Positions 11,910-23,469 of a stretch of DNA of 64,000 nucleotides are shown one piece after another. Made by a program: the position numbers and the translations under genes. The DNA comes from Imbricaverruca yamaguchii (taxonomy: Eukaryota; Arthropoda; Thecostraca; Neoverrucidae), in NCBI GenBank assembly GCA_034440575.1, contig JAOTOL010001646.1, positions 1,069,501-1,133,500 of the forward strand. The letters run 5' to 3'. The notes under the pieces are model-generated. The model was not told the origin of the DNA. It saw only the letters and a list, made by a program, of their open reading frames with translations, and made no database searches. Position 1 is the first letter of the stretch, and every line of letters begins with the position of its first letter.

Positions 11910-12101
11910 TCACCACAGCTGACTCTCGCTGGGCGGCAGGCGCACCACGCCCACGCCGCCGCCCAGCCGGCGGTAGTTCATGGTGCCGCAGATCCGCCAC
12001 GTGTTCTCGTCCGGGTCGTACATCTCGATGGTCTTCAGGTAGGTGGTGCCGTCGAAGCCGCCCACCGCGTACAGCTGGCCGTTCACCACCGCCAGCCCCA
12101 C
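11910..12101 (-). CDS. KLHL20: KLHL20 exon 10: kelch blade 6 and C-terminus
   Basis: It encodes [18 protein letters not shown], then [24 protein letters not shown] and a final SQLW with TGA at 11910-11912. The acceptor is GGCCGGCAG. Confidence 0.93.
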   Translation of the reverse strand: MGLAVVNGQLYAVGGFDGTTYLKTIEMYDPDENTWRICGTMNYRRLGGGVGVVRLPPSESQLW

Positions 12102-15100
12102 CTGCCGGCCGGGTCAGACACGGTCATTGTCGCCGTCTCAGGCGGGCAGGTCAGGCACGGTAATTTGGCCCCGACAATGTAATTACCCAAACAACAGACC
12201 GATAGATAAACGGGTCGTAGGCCATCTCACTAATTCAACATTTATATATCGGGTGCTTTACGACGCAATCAACTGCTTGGTGATATAGCGCAGCCAACCC
12301 CCTCCCTCATACGTCGATTGGTCACGGGTGGCTTAGTTATCCCGCCTGTTAACACTCAAATACACGACCTGGCGGTCGAGAGACCAACACCTTACCAACT
12401 AAGCGACTAAGCTACTGTGACCCTTCTAATTACATTTCGGAAGTTTCGCTCAGTAGCTCCACTCTATGTACAATAAAAGCGGTCATTAATGATGGGCCAT
12501 TAGCGATGGGCCGTTACCGAATACTTATATTAAGGACACCGTGGTAAAAACATTTTCTGGTAACAGCACTTCGTACATATTTGCGCCCAACTCGCGCAGA
12601 GGGAACACTCATTACCTCCAGGTATTACCGTCCGCAATCGGTCCACCCCAGCGAACGACGTATGTTCCGACACTGACGGGCGTAACAGCGCGACAACGAC
12701 ACTGAGCGCTCGGACGAGGCCAACGATCGCCCGCATGCGAGTCAGTCGCCGACCCACCCGCTATACCACCCGCCACCACCCGCCCGCCCCCGCCGCCCGG
12801 CCGCTGCGGCCACTGACCCCGCTGCGGCGCGAGCTCATGGCCACGATGGGGTTCCACTGCTTGGTGATGGGGCTGAACCGCTCGGCCGACGACAGCTCGG
12901 TGCAGTCGTCCCGGCCGCCCACCGCGTAGATCATGTTGTTGAACACGGCGCAGCCCAGGTGCTTGCGCCGCGTCGACATCGGCGGCACCATCGTCCACCG
13001 GTTGGTCTTCGGGTCGTAACACTCGACTGGAATAGATTGAAGCGTGTGCAGGGATAGGGTTATAGGGTTATTATAGGCATAATGTTATAATCAAAATAAC
13101 TGTCAATCTATTTCACCACATACCGAATAGAAAAATGTCATGATTAAACATCGTACATGGATTACGATGATGCAACGGTGTCAATGATTGGTTTTCTTAT
13201 GGTCGCATAAGCAATCCACACAATTATTTCTTCAAAATTATTCACTCACAAGTCAAGTAAAAACGAGCTTTCTCCCGCAAAGCAATTATGTGCTTATCAT
13301 GTATGAAAATTGAAAATAGGAAAATTATTAAATGGGAACTCACTAAAACGATAGGTACTTACCTTCACAACGGAAAAAACAGCGACATTGTGATCATGAG
13401 CGTGGTGGCATTCATTAATCCGAAGAAAACAGTAACCTTGTGATCATGAGCAAGGTTCCATTGGTTTATTTTGTATTGATCTGGATCATGTTGGACACTA
13501 CAAGCTTCTATACAAACATAACTCCGAAAATGCAATCAATAAAAGAGGCTGACTTGAGCGGAGTGTTCCTCACCTGATGAGTGGACCGCGCCTCACCTAA
13601 GCTGAGCGAACCGTGCCTCACCTAAGCTGAGCAGACCGTGTCTCACCTGGGCTGAACGGGCCGTGTCTCACCTGGGCTGAGCGAACCGTGCCTCACCTAA
13701 GCTGAGCAGGCCGTGTCTCACCTGAGCTGAGCGGACTGCGCCTCACCTAAGCTGAGCGGACCGTGCCTCACCTAAGCTGAGCGAACCGTATCTCACCTGA
13801 GCTGAGCGGACCGTGCCTCACCTAAGCTGAGCGGACTGTGTCTCACCTGAGCTGAGCGGAGTCTGTCCATCGCTCCCCCCAACTGCGTACAGCAGTCCGC
13901 CGAGGACGGCCACCGCCACGCCCAGCCGCCGCGTGGTCATGCTGGACACCTTGCTCCAGCGGTTAGTTTTCGGGTCGTAACTGCACAAAACAACACCCAG
14001 CTCAAGTTACGCACACCGTTCTGAGCAGTGATGAAGAGCGCTACCGCACGAAAGCAAAGGCAACGCAGGCGAGCAATATATGCTGAAACAAAACTGATAC
14101 ATTTTAGCTGAGTTCCAATCCTTCAAAACAATGGCAAGTTATCACGTGTGGTAATGTTAAGCCTGGGTACTAATTTATGTTTATTCAACCGTTTTCATTT
14201 GCTATCTATAATGTAATTAGAAATTATACTGCTCTTTACGCATAATACATTTAGGAATACCCATACAAATTTCATATAGGAATACCCATCTTTGTACGAG
14301 CAGTTATCACGCATTGGTGCGGCGCTCACCGTTCGACGAAGTTGAGGCATGACACGCCGTCCTGGCCGCCCACGGCGTACAGATAGCCGTCGAGCACGGC
14401 GACGCCGACAGAGGTGCGGCAGCTGGAGGTGGGAGCCACTTCCGAAGACCACTGGTTCGACAAGGGGTCATATCTGCCGGAAACGACAGCAGGGGGTCAT
14501 ATCTGCCGGAGACGACAGCAGGGGTCATATCTGCCGGAGACGACAGCAGGGGGTCATATCTGCCGGAGACGACAGCAGGGGGTCATATCTGCCGGAGACG
14601 ACAGCAGGGGGTCATATCTGCCGGAGACGACAGCAGGGGGTCATATCTGCCGGAGACGACAGCAGGGGGTCATATCTGCCGGAGACGACAGCAGGGGGTC
14701 ATATCTGCCGGAGACGACAGCAGGGGTCACATCTGCCGGAGACGACAGCAGGCGGAGACGACAGCAGGGGGTATATTGCCGGAGACGACAGAGGGGGTCA
14801 TATCTGCCGGAGACGACAGCAGGGGTCACATCGCCGGAAGAAGCAGGGATTGATTGATTATTGGGGGTCATATCTGCCGGAGACGACAGCAGGGGGTCAT
14901 ATCTGCCGGAGACGACAGCAGGGGTCACATCTGCCGGAGGCGACAGCAGGGGTCATATCTGCCGGAGACGACAGCAGGGGGTCATATCTGCCGGAGACGA
15001 CAGCAGGGGGTCATATCTGCGGAGAGAGAGGGGCATATGCCGGAGCGACAAGGGGGTCACATCTGCCGGAGACGACAGCAGGGGGTCATATCTGCCGGAG

Positions 15101-18100
15101 ACGACAGCAGATGACCACACCTCATGCGGACGGCGGGGGTCGCACATAACGGACGGCGCACGAGACACGGGGTTGAAGTGCAGCAGGAAATCAGAGCGGC
15201 TGCTTCACACCACATGACATGACATGACGGCTGCATATCATGTGATGCGGCTACAATAGCTCGCGAGAAATTGTACCGCAGAAGGAGCGACGGACAACAA
15301 AGCAGGAGCGTTACCGTACGCAGTCGAAAGCAGACTAAACGGAAAAGATCAACAAAAACAATGCAGTACAGGACACATGCACCCCAGCCGTATGGTGCGC
15401 ATAGCTTACGAATGTTCGTACTTCACTTATAGTCTAGCATACGAGGTAGCACACTAATCCCCTGCTGTATTTCGTGCTAGAAACATAAGTCCGCCCACAC
15501 CCTCCTCTAAAGATTCAGACCTAAACGAACCCTATCGTAATAGGCTAAAGTGCACACTTCAACTTCAATCATATGGGAGCATCATCCTCATTATATTCAA
15601 AATATCGGGCATAAAACTATACCAATAGTCAACAACCCTGGTCCACAGTCCACCAGGTATGGGTAGGCCAGGCCGCGCCGCCCGTCCCGGACGCACTTCT
15701 CAGCTGGTCCCACCTCTCGATGCTGTTGAGGTAGGAGTGCCCATCGTGGCCACCGACGGCGTACAGCAGGTCCTCCAGCACTGCCACGCCGACGCCGCAG
15801 CGCCGCTTGGACATAGGCGCCATCATGCGCCACTCGCAGGTCTGGGGGTCGAACTGCTCCACCGAGGCGATGGCGTCTCCGCTGCACCAGCCGCCCACTG
15901 ACGGGCACAGACACAGGTCCGCGGTCAGACAAGGTCAGCCGCCCACTGACGGCAGGGATGACCCAGGAACGTGGTCAGACAAGGTCGGCCGCCCACTGAT
16001 GGCAGGTATGACTCACGTCCGTGGTCAGATAAGGTCAGCCGCCCGCTGACGGGCACATACGCAGGTCCATTTGAGTTTAAGGGCGCTTCGACCAAAGCGT
16101 GATAATTTAGCGCCCATACGCAGGTCCGCGGCCAGACAGACTCGCACGGGGGCCCGCCTGCAGAGGCGCACCCACACGCGACGGTCTGGCCTCTGAAACA
16201 GACCCAGCTTCAGAAACGGGTCCCGTCCAGCTTTAGAGACACAAACGGAGGTTCGGCTTCGGAGGGAGGCCCGGGCTGCTCACAGAGCGACACAGCGGGA
16301 GGTCCAGGCTGCTCACAGAGGGACACAGTGGGAGGTCCAGGCTGCTCACAGAGGGACACAGCGGGAGGTCCAGGCTGCTCACAGAGGGACACAGCGGGAG
16401 GTCCAGGCTGCTCACAGAGGGACACAGCGGGAGGCCCAGGCTGCTCACAGAGGGACACAGCGGGAGGTCCAGGCTGCTCACAGAGGAACACAGCGGGATG
16501 CCCGGGCTGCTCACAGAGGGACACAGCGGGAGGTCCAGGCTGCTCACAGAGGGACACAGCGGGGCTCAAGGCTGCTCACAGAGGGATACAGCAGGAGGTC
16601 CAGGCTGCTCATAGAGGGACACAGCGGGAGGCCCAGGCTCACAGAGGGACACAGCAGGAGGTCCAGGCCGCTCACAGAGGGACACAGCAGGAGGCGGGAG
16701 GGACGGGGAGGTCCAGGCTGCTCACAGAGGGACACAGGGGAGGTCCAGGCTGCTCACAGAGGGACACAGCGGGGGCAGGCTGCTCACAGAGGAACACAGC
16801 GGGAGGTCCAGGCTGCTCACAGAGGGACACAGTGGGAGGTCCAGGCTGCTCACAGAGGGACACAGCGGGAGGTCCAGGCTGCTCACAGAGGGACACAGCG
16901 GGAGGTCCAGGCTGCTCACAGAGGGACACAGCGGGAGGTCCAGGCTGCTCACAGAGGGACACAGCGGGAGGTCCAGGCTGCTCACAGAGGGACACAGCAG
17001 GAGGTCCAGGCCACTCACAGAGGGACACAGTGGGAGGTCCAGGCCGCTCACAGAGGGACACAGCGGGAGGTCCAGGCCGCTCACAGAGGGACACAGTGGG
17101 AGGTCCAGGCCGCTCACAGAGGGACACAGTGGGAGGTCCAGGCTGCTCACAGAGGGACACAGCGGGAGGCCCAGGCTCACAGAGGGACACAGCAGGAGGT
17201 CCAGGCTGCTCATAGAGGGACACAGCAGGAGGCCCGGGCTGCTCACAGAGGGACACAGTGGGAGGTCCAGGCTGCTCACAGAGGGACAGAGTGGGAGACC
17301 CAGGCTCACAGAGGGACGGAGTGGGAGACCCAGGCTCACAGAGGGACAGAGTGGGAGACCCGGGCTGCTCACAGAGGGACACAGCGGGAGGCCCAGGCTC
17401 ACAGAGGGACACAGACGGAGATCCTGGTTCGGAGAATGAGCTATGTACGGAGGGAGGCACTTCTTCAGATATACGGGGTTCAGCCTGAGAAACGGGCACA
17501 CACTAGTCTGATGTCATAGAAGGATGCGTGCCGGTCCAATTTCAAGGACGCTTAGTGCCCACGCGTGACTTTTCGAGTAAGAGCAGAAATGAGTGGCCGA
17601 AGAAAGCGACTGAGCGGGCGGCAAATTAGAACTTACGTCGGTATGCTCAACGTTTATAACTTACGTCGGTATGTTCAAAGCTTGTCGCTCCTGGCATAAA
17701 CAAACTGCTGCTCAAACATTTTACTCATCAACTGTGATATTGAGCCAAAAATGCCTTTGACATATGTTGACATACCCCTTACCAAGGAAGATGGTCTCGG
17801 TTTCGGAAAAGCATCGCCGATTCCACATCCAACCATTCGCTAGAATGAACATAACATCCCACTATGCGACCCTACACGGGGTCACCATCATTAATCCAGC
17901 CTTCCAGCCCGACTCAGCACCAGCCTGCACACCTGGCCGCATCCCGCCTCACCTGCGAACAGCACCTCGCCGCGCTTGATGGGCTTGCGCGGCCGCGTGC
18001 GCGGCCCCTGCATGAGCGGCCGCTCCTGCGGCAGCAGCAGGTAGTTCTTGGCCTCGTCCACCAGGTCGCGGCAGCCCTCGTCAGACTTGATGAGCAGGTC

Positions 18101-21100
18101 AGAGCCCACCGTGCCCACCAGGAACTTGGGGTTGAGCAGCGGCATTCGCACGTGCTGCAGAATCTGCGACACGACGGACGTGGTGAGGTTTACGGGTGGC
18201 GGAGGGGATGGCAAATGCGCCGGCGACACAGGCGCGCGCGCCGGAAATCTCCGAATAGGCGCCAGCGAGCGGGAAAGCACAACGTCCGGAACGCGGCGGG
18301 GTAGCTACATGCATGGGTGCGGTCGATGTCCTGGTCAAAATTGTCGGGATCGAGTTAGTTAGTTATTAAGGCTTCAGGGCGCATCGATTACCGGTATCAA
18401 GCTTCATGGACAACAGTGAACGTAAAGCTACCGTAGTGCATCACTCGCTGTTGTGCTCATGGGGCTCATTCTAAAATTTACCCCTCATCTCACTCTGGCA
18501 CCCCACTTCCATTCCTGACTACAAATGCAGCGATACAAAGAACACAAAGTGGTTCCATTCGTTTCTCTACGTCGACCATCCAAGTTTGGGCTCTTGCTTT
18601 GTAGATACATTTGGAGATTACATTATTTATGTCATTCAAATTCAGAGGACATTTTATATGTTTCTGACATTGCAAAGGAAAGTTTTACATTTCACAGTTG
18701 CTTTCTAGCATACCAATCAAACAGCTAACAATTTTCAGTTATTTTGAAAGTTCCTTTCAAACTTTGGCGAAAATAAGAATTTGGTCATATTCCAAGGAAT
18801 GTAATTTCTGAATGAGACATCCACAAGGTAGTGCCGCCAACCATGGGTGGGTACATGATCGATCCTAAAATTCAGTCCATGGATGTTTGCATAAGCATAC
18901 CCTGAGTTATGCACTAAGCTAAGGTATGTCAAGCTAAGCTCCAGCTGAGCCAGGTAGCAGGCAGCTACGGGAGCGCCCGCCGGCCTCAGGCCTCTGAAGC
19001 GCCTCTGGCGTGTGGCTCGCACCTGTAGCAGATGGTGCCGCCGCTCGGAGATGTTGTACTTGACCCAGGACATGACGGCGCTGTACACCTGCTCCTCGTT
19101 GCGGACGTTGAGCTCGTCGGAGGAGATGATCTCCACCAGCTGGTTGACGGGCAGCAGGAGGAACTCCTCGCTCTCCATCACCTTGAGCCGAGGAACAGTG
19201 CCACGTGAAGCCATAGGTGGTGGTGGTGGTGGATTTGAGCTTTAGGGTGCATCGACTAAGGCCTTTGCGCTTTAGTGCGCGTCGTGAAGCCATACGAGAG
19301 CTTCCCTCAGACTCGGGGGGGGATCCACAACGTATTTTGGGTCCAGAGTATCCAGCATACGAAATAGACCTAATAATATGCACGACCGGCCTTTTATCCG
19401 TTAAATCGCATGGCTACTGTGGCAGATCATGTGGCCTTTGCTACTGATACAGGGAGGGGCGCCTGGCTACAGCCGATTGTGGAGATATGGCATCATGTGG
19501 CTGTAACTCGACTGTCATGAGGTACAGTGACCCAGGAATGGCACAACTGACGTCCGATTCTGCCGAAATACTGCTGGCGATCATCCATGGCAGACTTATT
19601 GGGCTAAAATTAAAGGACAGGTCAGTATTCTCTTCTTTTATATATTTTTCTTCCATCAAACTAACCGGAAGAAACAACAAACAGGACAAGGAATTTCAGA
19701 TATGCATGGACTGGTATATTTACTTACTGGTAATAGTACATTCATCTTACAAATCATTTGTACCTACCTAACACCATCATTTCAAACCATCATGCATTTG
19801 ATTGTGTTCAAGTTAAGGTTAACACTTATGCACTTATAATAGGTTGAGGTGGTCAATGATCCATTCCCTTTGCATAGGTTTCTTGATTTTGTGCTTGTGA
19901 ATAAGAGTAAAAGGTTCACCCATAAGGACAACATTGAAGAAGCCATAACAGGCTGGTAAGCTTGGCCATGCTTGGATGACTTCTATAATACTCCAGTAGG
20001 AACATGAGGTCCGCTGTCCCAAGGAAGAAGCGCGTTGTCCGCCACCGACCCAAATGGGTTAAACGTTACCATTTGGTACAACATACAACGTAGGTGGCCT
20101 TTTCTTCCTTGGGATGGCAGAGGTAGGTGAACAGTTGCTAGTGTACATATTGATCTCTTGCTCTGGGTTGGCATAGGCTGGATGAGTGGGTATGAAAGCT
20201 GATGTACTGGAAGTTAGTTAGTTATTGGGGATTTATGGCGCATCGACTACATTGGTCATGTAGCGCCCATGATGTACTGGAAGCTGTGCTGAGTTAGGTT
20301 AGGCTGGATTAGCAGGTGTGGAAGTCGATGTACTGGAAGCTGTGCTGGATTATGTTAGGCTGGATTGGCAGGTGTGTCAGCTGACCTCCTGGAAGTTGTG
20401 CTGGGTGAACTTGTCGGCAATACGCAGCAGCTCGCGGCACGCGTGTGTGTCGGCGAACGCACGGATACCCAGGCAGTTGGTGGGGTCCAGCTGGCGCTTC
20501 AGGAACTCGCAGCACACCTCCTGGATCTCCGTCAGTTGCAGCAGACACGCTGCAAAACGTCAACACAGCTTGTGAACACACAATGAGGCGCAGGCGAGGT
20601 TCGATGCAATCACCAGATATGCTGCAGTAATGACACTAGAAACACAGAAACAGTCACCACACAGTATAATGCAGACATGCCCGATTGTCCATTGGCGTTT
20701 GAAATCAAATAATCAATAGGAAATCAATCGATATTATCTCAAAGAATTCAACCAGCCAGCTCACATGGGTAACATCAGCTAATCGCCCTTAGTCACTCAC
20801 TACCACAAATCCAGCCAGCACGTCCAAATTATGAAACTTGAGCGAAAACACACGGAGCGAAAAGAATGCATCAGCTTAGGTAGGTCATTTTAATCTTTTA
20901 TCCGCACCTTTCACTGGTTCACACTATAAATATATATGTATTTTAGAGACCACCAATACCTAATGCACAGTAAATGTCAACCTCATCGTATCGTGCCTTT
21001 CGGCACTGACTACTTACGCATCCACCCGATCCAACGATAAAATTGATAGTACGGAAGGATCACATTATCAATTGAATTATCAGTTATATAGTAGTTCCGG

Positions 21101-22465
21101 TCAGATCCTCACACCATCTCCAGGTAGGGTGAGGGTACAAACACCCCTCTATTATCCAAACCAATTACCACACGAAAACGAGGTGTCATCGGAAAACCTG
21201 TTCTCACAAAGAAGCTTACTTTAGCCAGATTCTTCGATTTGAGCCCTGATGGGCAAATATCCAAAACAGTCATTAAAAAAATGAAAAAACTTCTGGTGTG
21301 CTTTCTGTCATCCCTAAAGATAAGCAAATGCTGAAAGTTGCATTGAAATGTCTTTATCTGCTAAAACGTGATGACTGGTTGAACTTTTCTGGAGGTGACC
21401 TCATGTGACTTCTAAGTTAACGTGGGAAAAGGAATGCGAAATTTCGGCGCGTGAGGCATAAGGCAGGTTAATATCACATCAAACTTATTTCATACATTCA
21501 ACTGGTCAACAGTCAGGTGCTAGGCGAGGACCAGGGCTATCCAAGTGATAAACTAGATCCAGATAGGCACCCAAAATACTCGACCTGGAGGCAATATTAT
21601 TTAAATCATCGGGCAGGATTGTCTGAGGACAACAAATTAGGGACACTGCCAGCAGTTGGCAGCTCGGGGTAACTTATAAGAAAAACCTGACCAGAAAGAT
21701 ACATGCATCTCTCTCTCATTATCTTAATGGTATGTCAGTGGTAATCCGGTCTAATGGGCTACTACAAAATTAGACGTCACTGGTCCTGGTCCGTCAAGAA
21801 GAGAACACCCGTCCTTCGCGAGATCTGACAATGCCCGAGGGGAGAGGCATCAGTTCAACATGCCAGTGAGACCAGCGCTCATGAGCGACAGCGACTGACC
21901 CACAAAAGACGACAGCTGCATCAATTATAGCCTGCAGCTGCCACTGACCGGCAGGGAGCAGCGTCTGAACCACACCAGCTGCACCAGCTGCCGTCTGCAG
22001 CTGCCACTGTCCAGCAGGGAGCAGCGTCTGACCCACACCAGCTGCACTAGCTGTCGCCTACAGCTGCCACTGACCAACAGGGAGCAGCATCTGACCCACA
22101 CCAGCTGCACCAGCTGTTACCTCCAGCTGCCACTGACCAGCAGGGAGCAGCATCTGACCAACACCAGCTGCCGCCTGCAGCTGCTACTGACCGGCAGGGA
22201 GCAGAGTCTGCACGTTGGACTCCTCGACGATAATGTGTGACGTGTAGCAGAAGTCGATGAGCAGCTCCATGGCGAGCTCGTCGATGTCGCGGATGGTGAC
22301 CTCGGTCTGGCGCGACTCCACCAGCTCGCCGGTGAACATGGCGTGGAAGTAGGGACTGCATGCCGACAGTATCACCCTGCGGCAGGTCACGTGTCACGTC
22401 ACAGGAGCAGTGTCCTAAAAATACCTCCCCAATAAATGGGGGGGAAAAAAAAAAAAGGGGGGGGG

Positions 22466-22496
<31 letters not shown>

Positions 22497-22641
22497 GTCA
22501 CTTAAGGAGGTCAAAAGCGGAATGCTTTCATTCAGCACACACACACATGACTGCCCACACATGGCAAGCTAAGACAAGGATGAAAAGCCCTTAACTGTAA
22601 ATTTCCAGACCACAAGATAAATTTTTTTAACTACACAAGAA

Positions 22642-22674
<33 letters not shown>

Positions 22675-23331
22675 AAAAAAGTCCAGCTGTAAGACAGCAG
22701 AAGGGTAAACCCCACTATCTGATACTAGCAGGTCACACACAGACACAGGAGTCTGGCGCAGCCCAACTATAAGAGATCAGAAGGGTAAACCCAACCACCT
22801 GAAAGGTCACACAATAGGTCACACACAGACGCAGGAGTCTGGCGAAGCCCAGCTATAAGAGAGCAGAATGGTAAACATAACCATACGACACCAAAAATCA
22901 TGACAAGCATGCGTAAAAACCAGCGAAATGTAACAGGACAAAATATTGCCCATGTACGATGTTCATAGAATTGCATACTGAGAACGATAACAGCCCACAG
23001 TCGAAGTGGCCCGACCCCACCGACACGTATTAGCCAGTGAGTCAACCCACATGCAGTGACCATTAGTCGCCACACCGAGACTAAGCTTCCTCCTAGACCC
23101 TCGTCAGCAACCGTCTCCACCTCCTCGCCTCCTCACATCCTCACACCACCTCGCCCACCTGTGAGCGAATATCTTGCGTGAGCCGACGAAGAGGACGACG
23201 TCGCAGAGCTCGCGGTGTTTGCGCAGCGCGCCTAGCTCCTTGAGTGTGGAGCGCGGGTGTTTCTCGGAGGTGAAGGGCAGCCGGGCCGGCGAGGGCGGCC
23301 GCTCGGCCTCCGTCAGGTCGGTCAGGTTCAT
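11910..23331 (-). CDS. KLHL20: Kelch-like protein 20 / Diablo, CUL3 ubiquitin-ligase adaptor
   Basis: Ten exons in transcript order are 23159-23331, 22192-22376, 20386-20549, 19023-19181, 17953-18163, 15714-15897, 14330-14473, 13847-13980, 12818-13026 and 11910-12101. All borders are AG/GT and all phases agree, giving about 584 residues against roughly 610 in vertebrate KLHL20. The order is BTB (from [15 protein letters not shown]), BACK ([26 protein letters not shown]), then six kelch blades with repeated YAVGG. The C-terminus [12 protein letters not shown] plus a final Trp is the KLHL20/Diablo signature. The BTB-BACK part of this family binds CUL3 and the propeller binds substrates. The start is placed at the ATG at 23331 because of the context GCCGCCATG. 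An in-frame ATG at 23346 and a possible 5' untranslated acceptor near 23377 are alternatives. Confidence 0.93.
12310..12424 (-). mobile_element. Decayed tRNA-like SINE
   Basis: On the minus strand TAGTTGGTAAGG is a D-arm/A-box-like segment, followed about 35 bases later by a weak B-box-like GGTCGTGTATTTGAG. It lies in the last KLHL20 intron. Confidence 0.35.
12818..13026 (-). CDS. KLHL20: KLHL20 exon 9: kelch blade 5
   Basis: It encodes [33 protein letters not shown] and AMSSRRSG. The acceptor is TTCCAG and the donor GTCAGT. Confidence 0.92.
13565..13866 (-). repeat. 25-bp array of the KLHL20 exon 8 donor
   Basis: About twelve units read on the minus strand as CCGCTCAGCTTAG/GTGAGGCACGGT, with CTCAG/GTGAGAC variants. 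The first is the real exon end at 13847; the rest are intronic copies that keep an AG/GTGAG donor. Confidence 0.9.
13847..13980 (-). CDS. KLHL20: KLHL20 exon 8: kelch blade 4
   Basis: It encodes [35 protein letters not shown] and TPLSS. Its last bases plus donor (CTCAG/GTGAG) form the unit of the array at 13565-13866. Confidence 0.9.
14330..14473 (-). CDS. KLHL20: KLHL20 exon 7: kelch blade 3
   Basis: It encodes [37 protein letters not shown] and CLNFVE. Its acceptor and first bases (CCGGCAG/ATATGACCC) form the unit of the array at 14462-15112. Confidence 0.9.
14462..15112 (-). repeat. 28-29 bp array of the KLHL20 exon 7 acceptor
   Basis: Roughly twenty units read on the minus strand as TCGTCTCCGGCAG/ATATGACCCC. 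The last unit is the genuine acceptor at 14474 and first exon bases. The array is interrupted at about 14755-14870 by truncated units and a short unrelated insertion. Confidence 0.9.
15714..15897 (-). CDS. KLHL20: KLHL20 exon 6: kelch blades 1-2
   Basis: It encodes [37 protein letters not shown] and [12 protein letters not shown]. The acceptor CCCGTCAG/TGGGCGG is repeated upstream at 15939, 15989 and 16039. Confidence 0.92.
15891..16050 (-). repeat. 49-50 bp array of the KLHL20 exon 6 acceptor
   Basis: The minus-strand segment TCAG/TGGGCGGCTGAC recurs at about 15939, 15989 and 16039 after the true boundary at 15897, with GACCTTGTCTGACC between copies. Confidence 0.85.
16072..16116 (+). mobile_element. 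Short hairpin element, family H
   Basis: It reads GAGTTTAAGGGCGCTTCGAC and ends TTTAGCGCCCAT. The GGGCGC and GCGCCC ends can pair. Confidence 0.6.
16230..17440. repeat. 33-bp minisatellite, about 36 copies
   Basis: The plus-strand unit is approximately GGAGGTCCAGGCTGCTCACA followed by GAGGGACACAGC. It lies inside KLHL20 intron 5, away from both exon borders. Open frames through it on both strands are repeat artefacts. Confidence 0.95.
17953..18163 (-). CDS. KLHL20: KLHL20 exon 5: BACK end and linker to kelch
   Basis: It encodes [20 protein letters not shown], then [20 protein letters not shown] and [19 protein letters not shown] is a strongly KLHL20-like linker. Confidence 0.92.
18351..18412 (+). 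mobile_element. Short hairpin element, family H
   Basis: It has the leader GTTAGTTAGTTATTAAGG, then TTCAGGGCGCATCGATTAC. The 3' half is diverged. Confidence 0.55.
19023..19181 (-). CDS. KLHL20: KLHL20 exon 4: BACK
   Basis: The exon is 53 codons in phase 0 from [10 protein letters not shown] to RRHHLLQ. The acceptor is CTCAAG and the donor GTGCGA. Confidence 0.9.
20211..20272 (+). mobile_element. Short hairpin element, family H
   Basis: GTTAGTTAGTTATTGGGG, GGCGCATCGACTAC and GGTCATGTAGCGCCCAT make a well-preserved full-length copy. Confidence 0.65.
20386..20549 (-). CDS. KLHL20: KLHL20 exon 3: BTB end / 3-box / BACK start
   Basis: The acceptor is TTTTGCAG and the donor GTCAGC. It encodes [20 protein letters not shown], then [20 protein letters not shown] and FTQHNFQE. 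Confidence 0.9.
21096..21470 (-). mobile_element. Non-autonomous repeat, family R1, inverted and internally deleted copy 3
   Basis: Read on the minus strand it matches copy 1 from the AAGTTCAACCAGTC region through CTTTAGGGATGACA to GTGTGAGGATCTGACCGG. It is shorter because of an internal deletion. It lies in the KLHL20 intron between 20550 and 22191. Confidence 0.6.
21930..22205 (-). repeat. 62-65 bp array of the KLHL20 exon 2 donor
   Basis: Five copies read on the minus strand as CTGCTCCCTGCYG/GTCAGTGGC. The first is the exon 2 end at 22192. One intronic copy has lost the GT (GGACAGTGGC). Confidence 0.88.
22192..22376 (-). CDS. KLHL20: KLHL20 exon 2: BTB core
   Basis: The acceptor is CCGCAG. 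The exon runs from [18 protein letters not shown] through [20 protein letters not shown] to NVQTLLPA. Its donor GTCAGT is the one multiplied in the array at 21930-22205. Confidence 0.9.
22439..22495. repeat. Homopolymer G/A tracts
   Basis: Runs of G and A alternate and then a pure A run follows. A second A-run lies at 22647-22671. Lengths of such tracts are unreliable in assemblies. Confidence 0.9.
22680..22880. repeat. Tandem repeat of about 90 bp, 2.3 copies
   Basis: GGTCACACACAGACRCAGGA and CAGAAGGGTAAACCC recur with the same spacing. It lies in KLHL20 intron 1. Confidence 0.75.
23159..23331 (-). CDS. KLHL20: KLHL20 exon 1: N-terminus and start of BTB
   Basis: It encodes [10 protein letters not shown], a Pro-rich stretch, then [20 protein letters not shown] and CDVVLFVG. 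The donor is CACAG/GTGGGC and the exon ends two bases into an Arg codon. Confidence 0.85.
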
Positions 23332-23469
23332 GGCGGCGCGGATCATCGGAGCATCGCCGGCAGCGCGCCGCCGCACTCTGCGGCCACACAGCCGTCAGTG
23401 GGCACACAGCACAGGACCTTACCCACAGCATCACTCTCTGCATCCACAATCAACTGGATGGCAATGATG

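Noticed and set aside
11133..12182. Plus-strand frame of 349 codons
   Set aside because: It is antisense to the last KLHL20 exon and its downstream minisatellite.
13570..15112. CRISPR-like array
   Set aside because: Units are contiguous without unique spacers, the DNA is eukaryotic, and the units are derived from KLHL20 exon borders.
14349..15217. Frames of 118-266 codons on the plus strand
   Set aside because: They translate the acceptor-derived array in the KLHL20 intron; no homology and no start context.
16328..17501. Long frames (up to 295 codons) on both strands
   Set aside because: They follow the 33-bp array, whose length is a multiple of three, so all frames lacking a stop in the unit stay open. 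The region is an intron of KLHL20.
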